The notes: generated by a model not told the origin, from the letters alone. 64,000 bases of DNA from Dechloromonas sp. H13 (GCF_009469615.1 NZ_SSXX01000002.1:671001-735000); one strand, 5' to 3'; counted from the stretch's first letter, positions 26,159 through 34,203 are shown. Program-made: numbers and translations.

Positions 26159-26644
26159 TTACGCCGGGGTATCGGAGCCCATCTGGCTCTGCTGGTAGTT
26201 CTGCAGGCCGACCAGGTCGATCAGGCCGATCTGCTTTTCGAGGTAGTAGGCGTGGTCCATCTCGGTGTCTTCCAGCTGCACGCCGAGCATGTCGCGGGTC
26301 ACGTAGTCCTGGGCCTTCTCGCAGGCGGCCATGGCCTTCTTGAGCTCGCCGACGACATGGTATTCGACGTCGAGGTCGGCCTTGAGCATTTCCGGCACGG
26401 TCTTGCCGATCTTCAGCGGCGCGCGCTTGGAGAGGTCGGGCTTGCCTTCGAGGAACAGGATGCGCTGGATCAGGGCGCGCGCATGCTGGCGCTCGTGGTC
26501 GGATTCGTGCAGTGCCTTCTCGGCCAGGCGGGCAAAGCCCATGTCGGCGTACATTTCGCCATGAATCAGGTATTGGTCGACTGCGGTCAGCTCGCCGGCC
26601 AGCAGGCCGTTGAGGATGTCGATGATTTTCTTGTCGCCTTTCAT
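26159..26644 (-). CDS. bfr: Bacterioferritin subunit, ferroxidase type lacking the haem Met
   Basis: 161-aa bacterioferritin with an intact di-iron ferroxidase site: Glu18, Glu51, His54, Glu94, Glu128 and His131 (one-residue shift relative to E. coli). The haem ligand Met52 is Arg (DHERQH). It should oxidise Fe(II) but cannot ligate haem through its own residue 52. It probably co-assembles with the adjacent haem-binding subunit. A CAGCC-type repeat pair lies 28-56 nt upstream of its ATG. It is the penultimate gene of the hemP-tonB-ftr-bfr transcription unit or has its own promoter in the 89-nt gap. Confidence 0.93.
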   Translation of the reverse strand: MKGDKKIIDILNGLLAGELTAVDQYLIHGEMYADMGFARLAEKALHESDHERQHARALIQRILFLEGKPDLSKRAPLKIGKTVPEMLKADLDVEYHVVGELKKAMAACEKAQDYVTRDMLGVQLEDTEMDHAYYLEKQIGLIDLVGLQNYQQSQMGSDTPA

Positions 26645-26672
26645 GTGCTTCTCCGGAAATCGTGGGAAATTC

Positions 26673-26700
26673 GGCTGGCTGGCGAAATCGGCTGGCTTGC
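26673..26700 (-). repeat. GCCAGC repeat pair before the ferroxidase-type bfr gene
   Basis: On the transcribed orientation GCAAGCCAGCC (26690-26700) and GCCAGCCAGCC (26673-26683) are spaced with period 17 and end 28 nt before the ATG. It is the same element as at 20028-20054. Confidence 0.85.
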
Positions 26701-26733
26701 CGGAGCAACCATTCTAGGCGACGCCACCGTGTC

Positions 26734-28125
26734 TTACCAGACGAAGAAAACCAGCGTCCAGATGCCGGCCATCGGGGCGACCGGGAGAAGCATCGCCGCG
26801 CGGGCCAGCATCCGGCGCCAGGGAACGGCGTCGGCATATCTTGAAAGACAGAAGGCCAGCCACAAGGTTCCCAGGCAGCCGGCAGCGAGCAGGGCGATGC
26901 GGAAGGTGGGCAGCCAGCCGAGCCAGACGTGCTCGGCCTTCAGGTGGCTGACGGTGAGCATCGACAGGCCGAGGATGACGCTGGCGGCGGCGAGCGGCGC
27001 CAGCGCCAGGGTGAAGCGCTGCCAGGTCAGGCGGCGGTCGCCGAGCAGCCGGGTGGCGAGCGCTGGGCCGACGAGCAGCAGGCTGCCGAGCAGGAAGCCG
27101 CCGCCGAGCAGGTAGGCGAGAATCAGCGCGCCGTCGAGCCAGGTGAACAGGTCGCTGGCTTCCGGATAGTGGGTCAGTAGCCACCACGGCACGTCGTTGT
27201 CGAGCAGGGCGAAATGCTCGTGCTCGACCAGCCAGTCGGCGAGTGCCAGCTTGATGTGCAGGAACCACGGGCTGACGGTCCACTGGAAGGCGGCGGTGGC
27301 GACGCCGAGCACGCCGTAGACCAGGGTCAGGGCGTCCGGCGTGCGGGCGGCGGCGTCAAGGTCGAGCACTTCGCTGAACGGCGAGCGGGCGCGCAGCGCG
27401 ACGGCCTCGCGCTGCCCGGCACAGCGCCCGCAGGCGTGGCACTCGGAGGCGCTGGTCATGCGCCGGACGTCGACCAGCGGTGCGCAGTTCACCGGTTCGT
27501 AGTCGCCCTGATAGCGATCCCAGGCGGCGCGGTCAACCTTGTAGTGGAGCGGCGCGATCTTGGCCAGCACGGCGAAGACGCCCGAGGCCGGGCACAGGTA
27601 GCGGCACCAGATGCGCTTCTCGCGGCCGTAGAGCAGGCCGAGGCCGACGGCGGCGACGGTCGAACCGCCGAGCACCAGTAGCGCCGCCTGCGGGTATTCG
27701 TAGACGCTGACCAGCTGCCCGTAGACGGTGGTGCACACGAAGGCGACGAAGGGCCAGCCCGACCATTTCAGCCAGCCGGGCAGCGGCTTGCCGCGCCCGT
27801 ACTTGCTGACCCATTCCGAAACGCTGCCTTCCGGGCAGAAGATGCCGCACCAGACGCGGCCGAGGGTGACCGTGGCGATCATGACGCCCGGCCACCAGAC
27901 GCCCCAGAAGACGAACTGGGCGAACAGGCGCAGGTTGTTCCAGATGTGCGCTTCTTCCGGCGGCAGCGGCAGGAAGGCCGGGATGACGACGAGCGCCGCG
28001 TAGATGACGACGACCAGCCATTGGATGGCGACGATGAGGCGGCGGTTGCGGCGCAGGAAAAGGCCGATTTTCTCCAGTCGACCGCGACGATGCCGCGCAT
28101 GGAAGACCAGGGTGTGCTCAACCAT
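26734..28125 (-). CDS. ftrD: FtrD-like polyferredoxin membrane protein
   Basis: 463-aa inner-membrane iron-sulfur protein of the NapH/FixG-like family, the electron-transfer partner of FtrABCD ferrous-iron uptake. It has about ten transmembrane helices. Cysteine motifs include CGIFCPEG, CRYLCPAS and CHACGRC. The last is CxxCxxC, fewer than the two full 4Fe-4S sets of a ferredoxin. In Bordetella and Brucella FtrD is proposed to re-reduce the periplasmic oxidase pair. It overlaps the ftrC stop by 8 nt. The role is inferred from the cluster. Confidence 0.85.
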   Translation of the reverse strand: MVEHTLVFHARHRRGRLEKIGLFLRRNRRLIVAIQWLVVVIYAALVVIPAFLPLPPEEAHIWNNLRLFAQFVFWGVWWPGVMIATVTLGRVWCGIFCPEGSVSEWVSKYGRGKPLPGWLKWSGWPFVAFVCTTVYGQLVSVYEYPQAALLVLGGSTVAAVGLGLLYGREKRIWCRYLCPASGVFAVLAKIAPLHYKVDRAAWDRYQGDYEPVNCAPLVDVRRMTSASECHACGRCAGQREAVALRARSPFSEVLDLDAAARTPDALTLVYGVLGVATAAFQWTVSPWFLHIKLALADWLVEHEHFALLDNDVPWWLLTHYPEASDLFTWLDGALILAYLLGGGFLLGSLLLVGPALATRLLGDRRLTWQRFTLALAPLAAASVILGLSMLTVSHLKAEHVWLGWLPTFRIALLAAGCLGTLWLAFCLSRYADAVPWRRMLARAAMLLPVAPMAGIWTLVFFVW

Positions 28126-28921
28126 GGCTGCTTCTCCGCCAGGCGATGACGACGACGACCCAGTAGGCGGCCCAGGCGAGCAGGGTGGTCAGCGTCGGGC
28201 GGGCGCGGTAGCCGGCGAAGTCGGCGAACAGCTTGCCGCCGGTGGTGCCGTCGTCGAGCAGGTCGGAAGCGTCCCACAGCGGATCGACCAGGGCCGGCAG
28301 CCAGCCGGCGCCGATCAGCCGGTCCACGGCGGCGACCAGCAGGGCCGAGGCGAGGATCAGCAGCAGGAAGGACGAGAGGCGCAGCAGCAGGCCGATATTG
28401 AGGCGGGCCAGGCTTTTCGCCGCCAGCCAGGCGGTGGCGGCGGCGCCGGCGAAACCGGCCAGTGCTCCGCCGATCAGCGTCCCGACCTCGCCGGACTGCG
28501 CCATGCCGTAGAGAAAGATGACCGTTTCGGCACCTTCACGGGCGACCGCCAGCGCGGCGACCACGGCGACGCCGACGAAGCCCGACTTCTCGGCGGCCGC
28601 CGCGAGGTCGGCGTGCAGGCGCGCCTTCATCTGACGGCCGTGCTTCCGCATCCACAGCACCATCTGGGTGATCAGCCCGGAAGCGACGAACAGGGTGCCG
28701 ACCTGGAAGGCTTCGAGGGCGTTGCCGGTGAGTTCGTCCTGCACCGTCAGCAAGGCCCAGCCGAGCAGCAGGGCGAGGCCGACGCCGGCGGCGAGGCCGA
28801 CGAACAGCGCGTGCTTTCCCCGGCCGCTGCTGTCGTTGCCCTGCAGCCAGGCGTAGAGGATGCCGGCGATCAGGAAGGCTTCGAGGCTTTCCCGCCAGAC
28901 TACGAAAAATGCGTTACCCAT
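28118..28921 (-). CDS. ftrC: FTR1-family iron permease (FtrC)
   Basis: 267-aa inner-membrane permease of the yeast Ftr1/EfeU family that transports iron after periplasmic Fe(II) oxidation. Both REXXE iron motifs are visible: RESLE at residues 10-14 and REGAE near 129. There are seven predicted transmembrane helices. It starts 50 nt after the cupredoxin gene, with a GCCAGC repeat pair in that gap, and overlaps ftrD. Order P19, cupredoxin, permease, polyferredoxin identifies an FtrABCD system rather than EfeUOB. Confidence 0.95.
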   Translation of the reverse strand: MGNAFFVVWRESLEAFLIAGILYAWLQGNDSSGRGKHALFVGLAAGVGLALLLGWALLTVQDELTGNALEAFQVGTLFVASGLITQMVLWMRKHGRQMKARLHADLAAAAEKSGFVGVAVVAALAVAREGAETVIFLYGMAQSGEVGTLIGGALAGFAGAAATAWLAAKSLARLNIGLLLRLSSFLLLILASALLVAAVDRLIGAGWLPALVDPLWDASDLLDDGTTGGKLFADFAGYRARPTLTTLLAWAAYWVVVVIAWRRSSHG

Positions 28922-28933
28922 GCTGTGCTCCGT

Positions 28934-28968
28934 GCTTGCTGGCTGTTGTTACGAGTTGGCTGGCTGGC
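28934..28968 (-). repeat. GCCAGC repeat pair before ftrC
   Basis: In the transcribed orientation GCCAGCCAGCC (28958-28968) is followed by AGCCAGCAAGC (28934-28944), with 13 nt between. It occupies nearly the whole 50-nt gap between ftrB and ftrC, ending 12 nt before the ATG. Confidence 0.85.
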
Positions 28969-28971
28969 GGT

Positions 28972-29304
28972 TCATTTGGCGACGATGCGACCCTGACCGG
29001 TGTCCGGGTGGAAGTCGTCGAAGAATTTGTAGGTGCCCGGCTTCATCGGGGCGAAGACCGTCGTGCGCGTCACGCCCGGCGCCAGCACCAGTTCCTTCTT
29101 GAGTTCGAGGCTCTCGAATTCCGTGGCGCCCGGACCCTCGTTCTTGACTTCCAGGCGGAAGCGGGTCTGGGCCGGCACTTCGATCGTTTCCGGAAAGAAA
29201 CGGCCATCCTTCATCAGCAGCCTGAAGGTCGGCAGGTCGTCAGCGATTGCTGCGGTCGACACCAGAAAAAGGCCGGAAACCACGGAATGGAGAGCGTACT
29301 TCAT
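28972..29304 (-). CDS. ftrB: Periplasmic cupredoxin-like protein FtrB
   Basis: 110-aa secreted cupredoxin-domain protein. The signal peptide is MKYALHSVVSGLFLVSTAAIA. The mature beta-sandwich has RFFPETIEVPAQTRFRLEVKN and PGTYKFFDDFHPDTGQG, where the final strand loop bears a His/Asp in place of a classical C-H-M copper site. In FtrABCD it works with FtrA to oxidise Fe(II) before transport. It starts 9 nt after the porin gene stop. Confidence 0.88.
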   Translation of the reverse strand: MKYALHSVVSGLFLVSTAAIADDLPTFRLLMKDGRFFPETIEVPAQTRFRLEVKNEGPGATEFESLELKKELVLAPGVTRTTVFAPMKPGTYKFFDDFHPDTGQGRIVAK

Positions 29305-29313
29305 GACGTTTCC

Positions 29314-30780
29314 TCAATAGACGATGTTGGCGCGCAGACCGAACACGGTGACGTCCTTGGCGCTGGCATTGCCGCCGCCCTGGGTCAGCCACTGGAAGTC
29401 GGGGCTCAGTTCGAACTGCGGCGACAGGCGGTAGCGGTAGTACAGTTCGGTGATCGTTTCCGCGCCGCTCGGCGTGAACGTGAGCGGCGTGCCGTTCCAG
29501 TCGAAGGTGGCGTTCTTGTAGCTGCTGCCGGTCTGCAGCCAGCTGAAGCCGATGCCGAACGAGTCGGCGCCGCGCTCCCAGTAGCTGCCGCTGAACTGGG
29601 CGCCGACGGCGACCGCCTGGTTGAACGGCAGCTCGCCCTTGACCAGGTTGCCGTAGCGGCCGAACACGGTGATGCCGTCGCCGATGCGCTGATCGACCGA
29701 GACGCCGATCCCGGTGTGCTGGGTCGACTGGCCCGTGGCCCAGTAGTCGTAATCCTCGCCGGACGAGCGGTTCCAGGCGTAGATACGGTAGTTGCCGGTG
29801 AGGCCGCCGAGCAGCTTGAGCTGGGTTTCGGCCTGGCCGAAGAGCAGCGGCTGGGTCAGGCTGGCCTCGTAGTTGGAGCCGCGCGGGCCGGTGCCGAAGA
29901 CGCCGAACGACAGGCGCCACGGTTGCGTCTTGTCGAAGCTGTTGGTGTAGCCGACGATGAAGCCGGGCTGGAAGCCGTTGGCATCGACGCCGACCTCGCG
30001 CCCGGCGTCGAGCAGCGGGTTGTGGACGAAGACCGAGTTGAGGAACTGGCGCGTTTCGTCGCCGGCTGCCGCGTTCTGGTCGAAGAAGCTGAAGATGTCC
30101 ATCTTGCCGAAGGTGATGTCCAGCGTCTCCCGCGAGTAGGGCTTGAAGCCGCCGAAGGGCAGCGGGATCGCCGCCTGGTAGTAGGCCTGGCCGAGGATGA
30201 CCACCGAGTCGTCGGGGCTGGCGCCGCTGGCGCGGAAGGCCAGGGCGTTGGGGGCGCTGGCGTAGTAGCCGAGGGCCGAGAAGGCGGTGTTGAGGCCCTG
30301 GCCCTGGCCCATGCGGAAACCGCCGAACAGCTTGTGCTCGATGTCGCCGATCGGCTGCAACGGCAACTCGACCGTGACGTCGGCGCGGTAGTTGAGCTGG
30401 GTACCTGAATCCGGCGTGCCCGAAGGCAGGCCGCTGGCGCCCTGGACGACGGTGGCGAGGGCGGCGGTCGCCTTGATGCCTTCCAGCGATTCGACGACCT
30501 TGGACGATTTCTTCATCTCGAGGACGTCTTTTTCGGTCGCCTTCAGGCGCACCGTCAGTTCCGGCTCGCTTTCCGAGAGGCGCGGGCTGTCGAGGCCCTT
30601 GGCGATTTCGGCGCTTTCGTTCTTGAGCGCCTTGACTTCCTTTTCCAGCTCGGCGTTGCGGGCCTCGAGTTTTTCCATGCGCTCCATCAGTTTTTGCAGG
30701 GTGGCGGCGTCGGAGGCGGCGCAGGCGGGCAGGGCCAGCCCCGCCGCGACGAGCGCGGCGGTCAGTTTCGAGAGGCGCAT
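29314..30780 (-). CDS. OprB-like outer-membrane porin inserted in the ftr operon
   Basis: 488-aa outer-membrane protein. A signal peptide (MRLSKLTAALVAAGLALPACA) is followed by a coiled coil (~25-70, LMERMEKLEARNAELEKEV), as in porins that contact peptidoglycan. A large beta-barrel of the carbohydrate-selective OprB type ends in RANIVY. The mature start at ACA-ASD is compatible with signal peptidase I. Bordetella ftrABCD has no such gene between ftrA and ftrB. It may let Fe(II), or a small iron complex, into the periplasm. It lies 2 nt after ftrA and 9 nt before ftrB. Confidence 0.8.
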   Translation of the reverse strand: MRLSKLTAALVAAGLALPACAASDAATLQKLMERMEKLEARNAELEKEVKALKNESAEIAKGLDSPRLSESEPELTVRLKATEKDVLEMKKSSKVVESLEGIKATAALATVVQGASGLPSGTPDSGTQLNYRADVTVELPLQPIGDIEHKLFGGFRMGQGQGLNTAFSALGYYASAPNALAFRASGASPDDSVVILGQAYYQAAIPLPFGGFKPYSRETLDITFGKMDIFSFFDQNAAAGDETRQFLNSVFVHNPLLDAGREVGVDANGFQPGFIVGYTNSFDKTQPWRLSFGVFGTGPRGSNYEASLTQPLLFGQAETQLKLLGGLTGNYRIYAWNRSSGEDYDYWATGQSTQHTGIGVSVDQRIGDGITVFGRYGNLVKGELPFNQAVAVGAQFSGSYWERGADSFGIGFSWLQTGSSYKNATFDWNGTPLTFTPSGAETITELYYRYRLSPQFELSPDFQWLTQGGGNASAKDVTVFGLRANIVY

Positions 30781-30782
30781 GA

Positions 30783-31328
30783 TCAGTAGCCGCCTTTTTT
30801 GCCGATGCCGACGTAGGTGAATTCGTACTCGACTTCAAAGGGCTTGAACCACGGGCGGACGCCGGTGGCGCGGTCGGTGTGGCGGCCGAAATGGGAATGC
30901 GGGTTGGCCGACGGCGGCAGGATGGTGTACTTCACCTTGTACTTGCCGGGGCCGGCCAGTTTGATGTTCTCGCCGTAGTGCGGGCCGTCGTTGGCGACCA
31001 TGGGCATGAAGTCGCCGGCCACCTTGTGGTCGCCGCCGATCTTCGAGACTTCGTACTTGACGACCAGATAGGGGATCCACGCCCCTTCCTCGAAGCCGTT
31101 CGGGTTGTTGGCCAGCGCGTGGATGTCGGCCTCGATGTGGATGTCGGAATCGGCGACCTTGCGCATCATGCCTTCCGGTTCCATTTCAATCGGTTGGAGG
31201 TAAACGGCGGCGATCTCCATGCCGGCGCGCTGCTGCGGCACGCCGATCGGGTATTCGAGGGCAAGGGCGGGGGCGGCCAGCACAGCGGAAAGGGCCAGCG
31301 CGGAAACGAGCTTCTTGGCGAACGACAT
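30783..31328 (-). CDS. ftrA: P19-family periplasmic iron/copper protein FtrA
   Basis: 181-aa secreted protein of the P19/Tp34 family that binds Cu and Fe in the periplasm and feeds FTR1 permeases. The signal peptide ends ALA-LEYP. Metal-ligand regions are conserved: the GMEIAAVYLQPIEM Met/Glu motif, DIHIEADIHA, and HSHFGRHTD. Length is normal for the family. It heads the ftr genes after exbD. An 86-nt gap with three GCCAGC-type repeats separates the two. Confidence 0.93.
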   Translation of the reverse strand: MSFAKKLVSALALSAVLAAPALALEYPIGVPQQRAGMEIAAVYLQPIEMEPEGMMRKVADSDIHIEADIHALANNPNGFEEGAWIPYLVVKYEVSKIGGDHKVAGDFMPMVANDGPHYGENIKLAGPGKYKVKYTILPPSANPHSHFGRHTDRATGVRPWFKPFEVEYEFTYVGIGKKGGY

Positions 31329-31350
31329 GGTAAGACTCCCTGGTTTCTCT

Positions 31351-31394
31351 GGCTGGCTTGCTGCTCCTGCTGGCTACTGCGGCTGGCTGGCTTG
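31351..31394 (-). repeat. Triple GCCAGC repeat before ftrA
   Basis: In the transcribed orientation: CAAGCCAGCCAGCC (31381-31394), AGCCAGC (31370-31376) and GCAAGCCAGCC (31351-31361). The last ends 22 nt before the ftrA ATG. It fills most of the 86-nt exbD-ftrA gap. Confidence 0.85.
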
Positions 31395-31414
31395 AGTATT
31401 GTTGAAAAGAGGTT

Positions 31415-31840
31415 TCAGCGCGCTTCGCCCCCCGGCTGGGTGACGAAACCGATCTTGCCCAGACCGGCGCGGCGGGCGGCGCTCATGGTTTCGGCGACCG
31501 CCTCGTAGCGCGTGCTGCGGTCGGCCTTGAGGTGCATCTCGACATTCGCGTCGCGGGCGAGCGCCTCGCGGAAGCGGCCTTCGAGGCTGTCGCGGTCGAC
31601 TGCCTCGGCACCGACGAAAACGCGGTTGTCGGCGTTGATGCTGACCTGCAGGGTCAAGGGCTTGTCTTCCGTCGGCGCGCTCGCGGCGCGCGGCAGCTCG
31701 ACCTTGACCGAGTGCGTCATCAGCGGCGCGGTGATGATGAAGATGATGAGCAGGACGAGCATGACGTCGACCAGCGGCGTCGTGTTGATCTCCGCCATCG
31801 GCGCCTGGGTGCCGGGCGAGTTGAAGCTGCCGATCGCCAT
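31415..31840 (-). CDS. exbD: Biopolymer transport protein ExbD
   Basis: 141-aa proton-motive-force transducer subunit. One N-terminal transmembrane helix (VDVMLVLLIIFIITAPLM) carries the essential Asp, preceded by AEINTTPLVD. A periplasmic domain follows (LTLQVSINADNRVFV). It works with ExbB and TonB to energise receptors such as the one at 20078. The start overlaps the exbB stop by one nt. Confidence 0.95.
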   Translation of the reverse strand: MAIGSFNSPGTQAPMAEINTTPLVDVMLVLLIIFIITAPLMTHSVKVELPRAASAPTEDKPLTLQVSINADNRVFVGAEAVDRDSLEGRFREALARDANVEMHLKADRSTRYEAVAETMSAARRAGLGKIGFVTQPGGEAR

Positions 31841-32574
31841 CACGCGGCTCCGCTGGCGGCGCGGGCGCGCATCGGGTGGATCTGCGCGCTGTTGGCGACG
31901 AAGGGCTTGCCGACCGTGAAGAAGGCGTGCAGGTCGTGGGCGAAGGCGTCGAGATCGGCGAGCAGCACGCGGTTGGCGCGGGTGAAGGCGTTGTAGGCGA
32001 AGACTGCCGGCAGGGCGACGGCGAGGCCGGCGGCGGTCATGATCAGCGCCTCGCCGACCGGGCCGGCGACCTTCTCCAGCGCTGCCTGGCCGGAGAGACC
32101 GATGGCGAGCAGGGCGTGGTAGATCCCCCAGACGGTGCCGAAGAGGCCGACGAAGGGCGCCGTGGCGCCGGTGGTAGCGAGGAAGGTCAGGCCGTTCTCC
32201 AGTGCCGCCTGGGTGCCCGAGAGTTGCTGGCGCAGCGCGCGCTCCATCTGTTCGGACGGATCGAAGCGGGCGGCCAGGCGGCCGGCGGCGGTTTCGCAGT
32301 CGGCGTTGCAGATGTTGGCCTGGGTGGCGAGCTGGGCGTAGGGGCTGTCGGCGCCCGCCTCGCGCAGGCGCTCGATTCCTTCGCCGACGCTGCTCGCCGA
32401 CCAGAAGGCGCCGACCGCGCGGGCGGCGCGGCGCATCTGCCACCAGTCCCATGTCTTGGCCAGGATCAGGTACCAGCTGGCGATCGACATCACGGCCAGG
32501 ATGACGGCGACGGTGTGCGAAACGGCGTCGCCGCGGGCCAGCAGATGGGCGAAGCCGAAAGAATTTTCCTGCAT
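31840..32574 (-). CDS. exbB: Biopolymer transport protein ExbB (MotA/TolQ family)
   Basis: 244-aa inner-membrane proton channel subunit with three transmembrane helices. The N-terminal helix follows DAVSHTVAVILAVMS. The conserved TM2-TM3 region contains ATTGATAPFVGLFGTVWGI and GPVGEALIMTAAGLAVALPAV. Lacking the long periplasmic N-terminal extension of some ExbB proteins, it is the short form. It starts 2 nt after the tonB stop, so tonB-exbB-exbD is one unit. Confidence 0.95.
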   Translation of the reverse strand: MQENSFGFAHLLARGDAVSHTVAVILAVMSIASWYLILAKTWDWWQMRRAARAVGAFWSASSVGEGIERLREAGADSPYAQLATQANICNADCETAAGRLAARFDPSEQMERALRQQLSGTQAALENGLTFLATTGATAPFVGLFGTVWGIYHALLAIGLSGQAALEKVAGPVGEALIMTAAGLAVALPAVFAYNAFTRANRVLLADLDAFAHDLHAFFTVGKPFVANSAQIHPMRARAASGAA

Positions 32575-32576
32575 GA

Positions 32577-33224
32577 TTACTGCTCCAGTTTGAAGATGAT
32601 TGGGACGAGCACCCAGCTCTGGACGGCCACGTCGCCGCGTTTGGCGGGAACGAACTTCCAGTTGCGGACGGTCTTCAGGGCCGATTCGTCGAGGCGCGGG
32701 CTGCCTGACGATGTCTTGATGTCCACGCTGTCGGCCGTGCCCTGCGGCGTGACCGAAACGCGCAGGACGACCTTGCCCTGCTCGCCCATGCGCTTGGCGA
32801 GCGCCGGATAGGGCGGCGCCGGGTTGCGCAGGTAGTCGGCGTCGAAACGCGCCGCGCTGAACGACTCGGCGGCGGCCGCCGGGGCGGTGCTGGTCGACTT
32901 GTTCTCGGGCGGCACGGCGACCACGGCCTCGGGGGCGGGCGCGGTGCTGGTCGTGGTTTCGAGCGCCGGCACCGGCGTCCTGGGGGTCGGCACCGGCTTC
33001 TGGCGCTGCGGCTGCGGGCGGGCGACCGGCAGCGGCTTGGCCTCGGGTTCCTTCCGGACTTCCGGCGGCTGCAGCAGGTCGACGACCAGCGGCATGGCCA
33101 TGATCTGGGGGGCGACCGTCTTTGCTGCCAGGATCAGCAGCAGGATGCCGGCATGCAGCGCGACGACGGCGCCCAGCAGGCCGCTGCGCTGGAAGGGGGA
33201 AGGGCGGGAAAGGACATGGCTCAT
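32577..33224 (-). CDS. tonB: TonB energy-transducing protein
   Basis: 215-aa protein spanning the periplasm. One transmembrane anchor (~14-36, LLGAVVALHAGILLLILAA) is followed by a Pro/Lys/Val-rich linker. The C-terminal TonB domain has YPALAKRMGEQGKVVLRVSV, SGSPRLDESALKTVRNWKF and ends in PIIFKLEQ. It energises outer-membrane receptors through the TonB box. It lies 101 nt downstream of hemP, with a GCCAGC repeat pair in the gap. Confidence 0.95.
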   Translation of the reverse strand: MSHVLSRPSPFQRSGLLGAVVALHAGILLLILAAKTVAPQIMAMPLVVDLLQPPEVRKEPEAKPLPVARPQPQRQKPVPTPRTPVPALETTTSTAPAPEAVVAVPPENKSTSTAPAAAAESFSAARFDADYLRNPAPPYPALAKRMGEQGKVVLRVSVTPQGTADSVDIKTSSGSPRLDESALKTVRNWKFVPAKRGDVAVQSWVLVPIIFKLEQ

Positions 33225-33267
33225 CGGTTTTTTTCCAGCCGTGTCGTTCGCCGGGAAAAAAACCGTT

Positions 33268-33294
33268 GGCTTGCTGGCTTCATGCTTGCTGGCT
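33268..33294 (-). repeat. GCCAGC repeat pair before tonB
   Basis: In the transcribed orientation AGCCAGCAAGC (33284-33294) and AGCCAGCAAGCC (33268-33279) lie with period 15, ending 44 nt before the tonB ATG. A poly-T stretch and TCC-rich sequence follow. Confidence 0.85.
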
Positions 33295-33325
33295 ACCGGG
33301 AACGAGAGATGGACAACGGAAACGG

Positions 33326-33505
33326 TTACTTGGTCAGGATCAGCTTGTTTTCACGGGTAACGCGCAGCAGGTAGGTCTGGCCGGCGTGGTCGATCTCCAG
33401 CGCAGCCGCACCTTGCAGCAGCGCTTCGCTATCGACGCGGGGGCGTTGGGCCGACGGTGCCGAGGCGGCGGGGTGAACCGGCAGGGGGATGTTGGGCTGT
33501 TTCAT
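33326..33505 (-). CDS. hemP: HemP/HmuP-family small protein
   Basis: 59-aa protein with the HemP signature: SEALLQGAAALEIDHAGQTYLLRVTRE followed by NKLILTK (shown in parts), starting MKQPNIPLP. In Bradyrhizobium and Burkholderia, HmuP is a positive regulator of haem-uptake genes that binds DNA upstream of their promoters. Here no haem receptor is adjacent; instead tonB-exbBD-ftr follow. I chose the ATG at 33505; an upstream in-frame extension crosses the Fur boxes. It is the first gene of the long minus-strand iron operon. Confidence 0.92.
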   Translation of the reverse strand: MKQPNIPLPVHPAASAPSAQRPRVDSEALLQGAAALEIDHAGQTYLLRVTRENKLILTK

Positions 33506-33519
33506 CTGGATACGAATAC

Positions 33520-33566
33520 AAACGAGAATGGCTCTCATTTTGTTGTTAATGAGAATGACTGTCAAC
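33520..33566. promoter_or_regulatory. Tandem Fur boxes upstream of hemP
   Basis: Two matches to the GAGAAT-N-ATTCTC type site: ACGAGAATGGCTCTCATTT (about 33521-33539) and AATGAGAATGACTGTCAAC (about 33548-33566). They lie 15-61 nt upstream of the hemP ATG. They would make the hemP-tonB-ftr-bfr operon iron-repressed. Confidence 0.88.
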
Positions 33567-33686
33567 TGACTTCCGGTTGCCTGGCCGGAAATGTTGCATC
33601 TGCACAACGTCGGCAAGCATTTGCCGGAAGGGAGTGGCTGGCCGCGCAGCGACGATTGTTGCTGCGGTGGGGTGGGGAAGGGGCTC

Positions 33687-33740
33687 AGGGCGTGCTCACG
33701 GTAAGCGATGCAGTCCCGCCGGTAATTGTGAGCACGCCCT
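33687..33740. repeat. Palindromic intergenic element, copy 1
   Basis: AGGGCGTGCTCAC (33687-33699) pairs perfectly with GTGAGCACGCCCT (33728-33740) around a 28-nt loop containing GTAAGCGA and GCCGG. The reverse complement of 46761-46813 is a related hairpin sharing GTAAGCGA and GCCGG in the loop. Three paired stem changes between the copies conserve base pairing. It overlaps the acetyltransferase stop codon by two nt. REP-like dispersed element is the inference. Confidence 0.75.
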
Positions 33741-34203
33741 AGATCAGGCGAACGATGGCGCGCGGCGCGGTCGGGCGGAGGTCGACCGCCAGCCCGAGGG
33801 TGTGGCAGATGCGCAGGGCCGCCGGGTGGCCGGTGGCCAGGTGGATGGTGTCGAGGCTGCGGTGGCGGGCATGGCGAAAGGCGGCGGCGAACAGCCGGCG
33901 GGCCAGCCTTTGTCGGCGGCTTTCCGGCAGGACGCTGGCGCCGATTTCGCCGCTCGGGGCGTGGACGGCGAGGTGGATGAAGCCGGTAAGCAGCCCGGAT
34001 GCATCGACGATGCCGAAACCGGCGTCATGATCGAGGCGCAGGCGGCCGACATAGGTGGCGATGGCATGATCCGAAAGAGCGCTGCCGAAGCGCCCGTAGC
34101 GGTCGTCGCGGTCGAGCGCCAGCAGGTGCGCCAGGATGATGGCGCGATCCCCGGCCGCGAGCCGGCGGACGGCCAGCGCCGCCGGACTTTCGATCACTCC
34201 CAC
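33739..34203 (-). CDS. GNAT-family N-acetyltransferase
   Basis: 154-aa acetyl-CoA-dependent acyltransferase fold. The central HAPSGEIGASVLPESRRQRLARRLFAAAF segment (shown here as EIGASVLPE...RRQRLARRL) is the motif A acetyl-CoA loop (Q/RxxGxG/A-like). HATGHPAALRI-like HLATGHPAALRICHTLG is motif B. Substrate is unknown. The start is GTG at 34203 (or GTG at 34197), overlapping the nrdB stop by about 10 nt. It is therefore expressed in the nrdAB operon, which is unusual. The stop lies in a palindromic repeat. Confidence 0.85.
   Translation of the reverse strand: MGVIESPAALAVRRLAAGDRAIILAHLLALDRDDRYGRFGSALSDHAIATYVGRLRLDHDAGFGIVDASGLLTGFIHLAVHAPSGEIGASVLPESRRQRLARRLFAAAFRHARHRSLDTIHLATGHPAALRICHTLGLAVDLRPTAPRAIVRLI

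Noticed and set aside
33600..33686. Possible small gene between hemP and the palindromic element
   Set aside because: No start with a ribosome site or plausible product; GC-rich spacer only.
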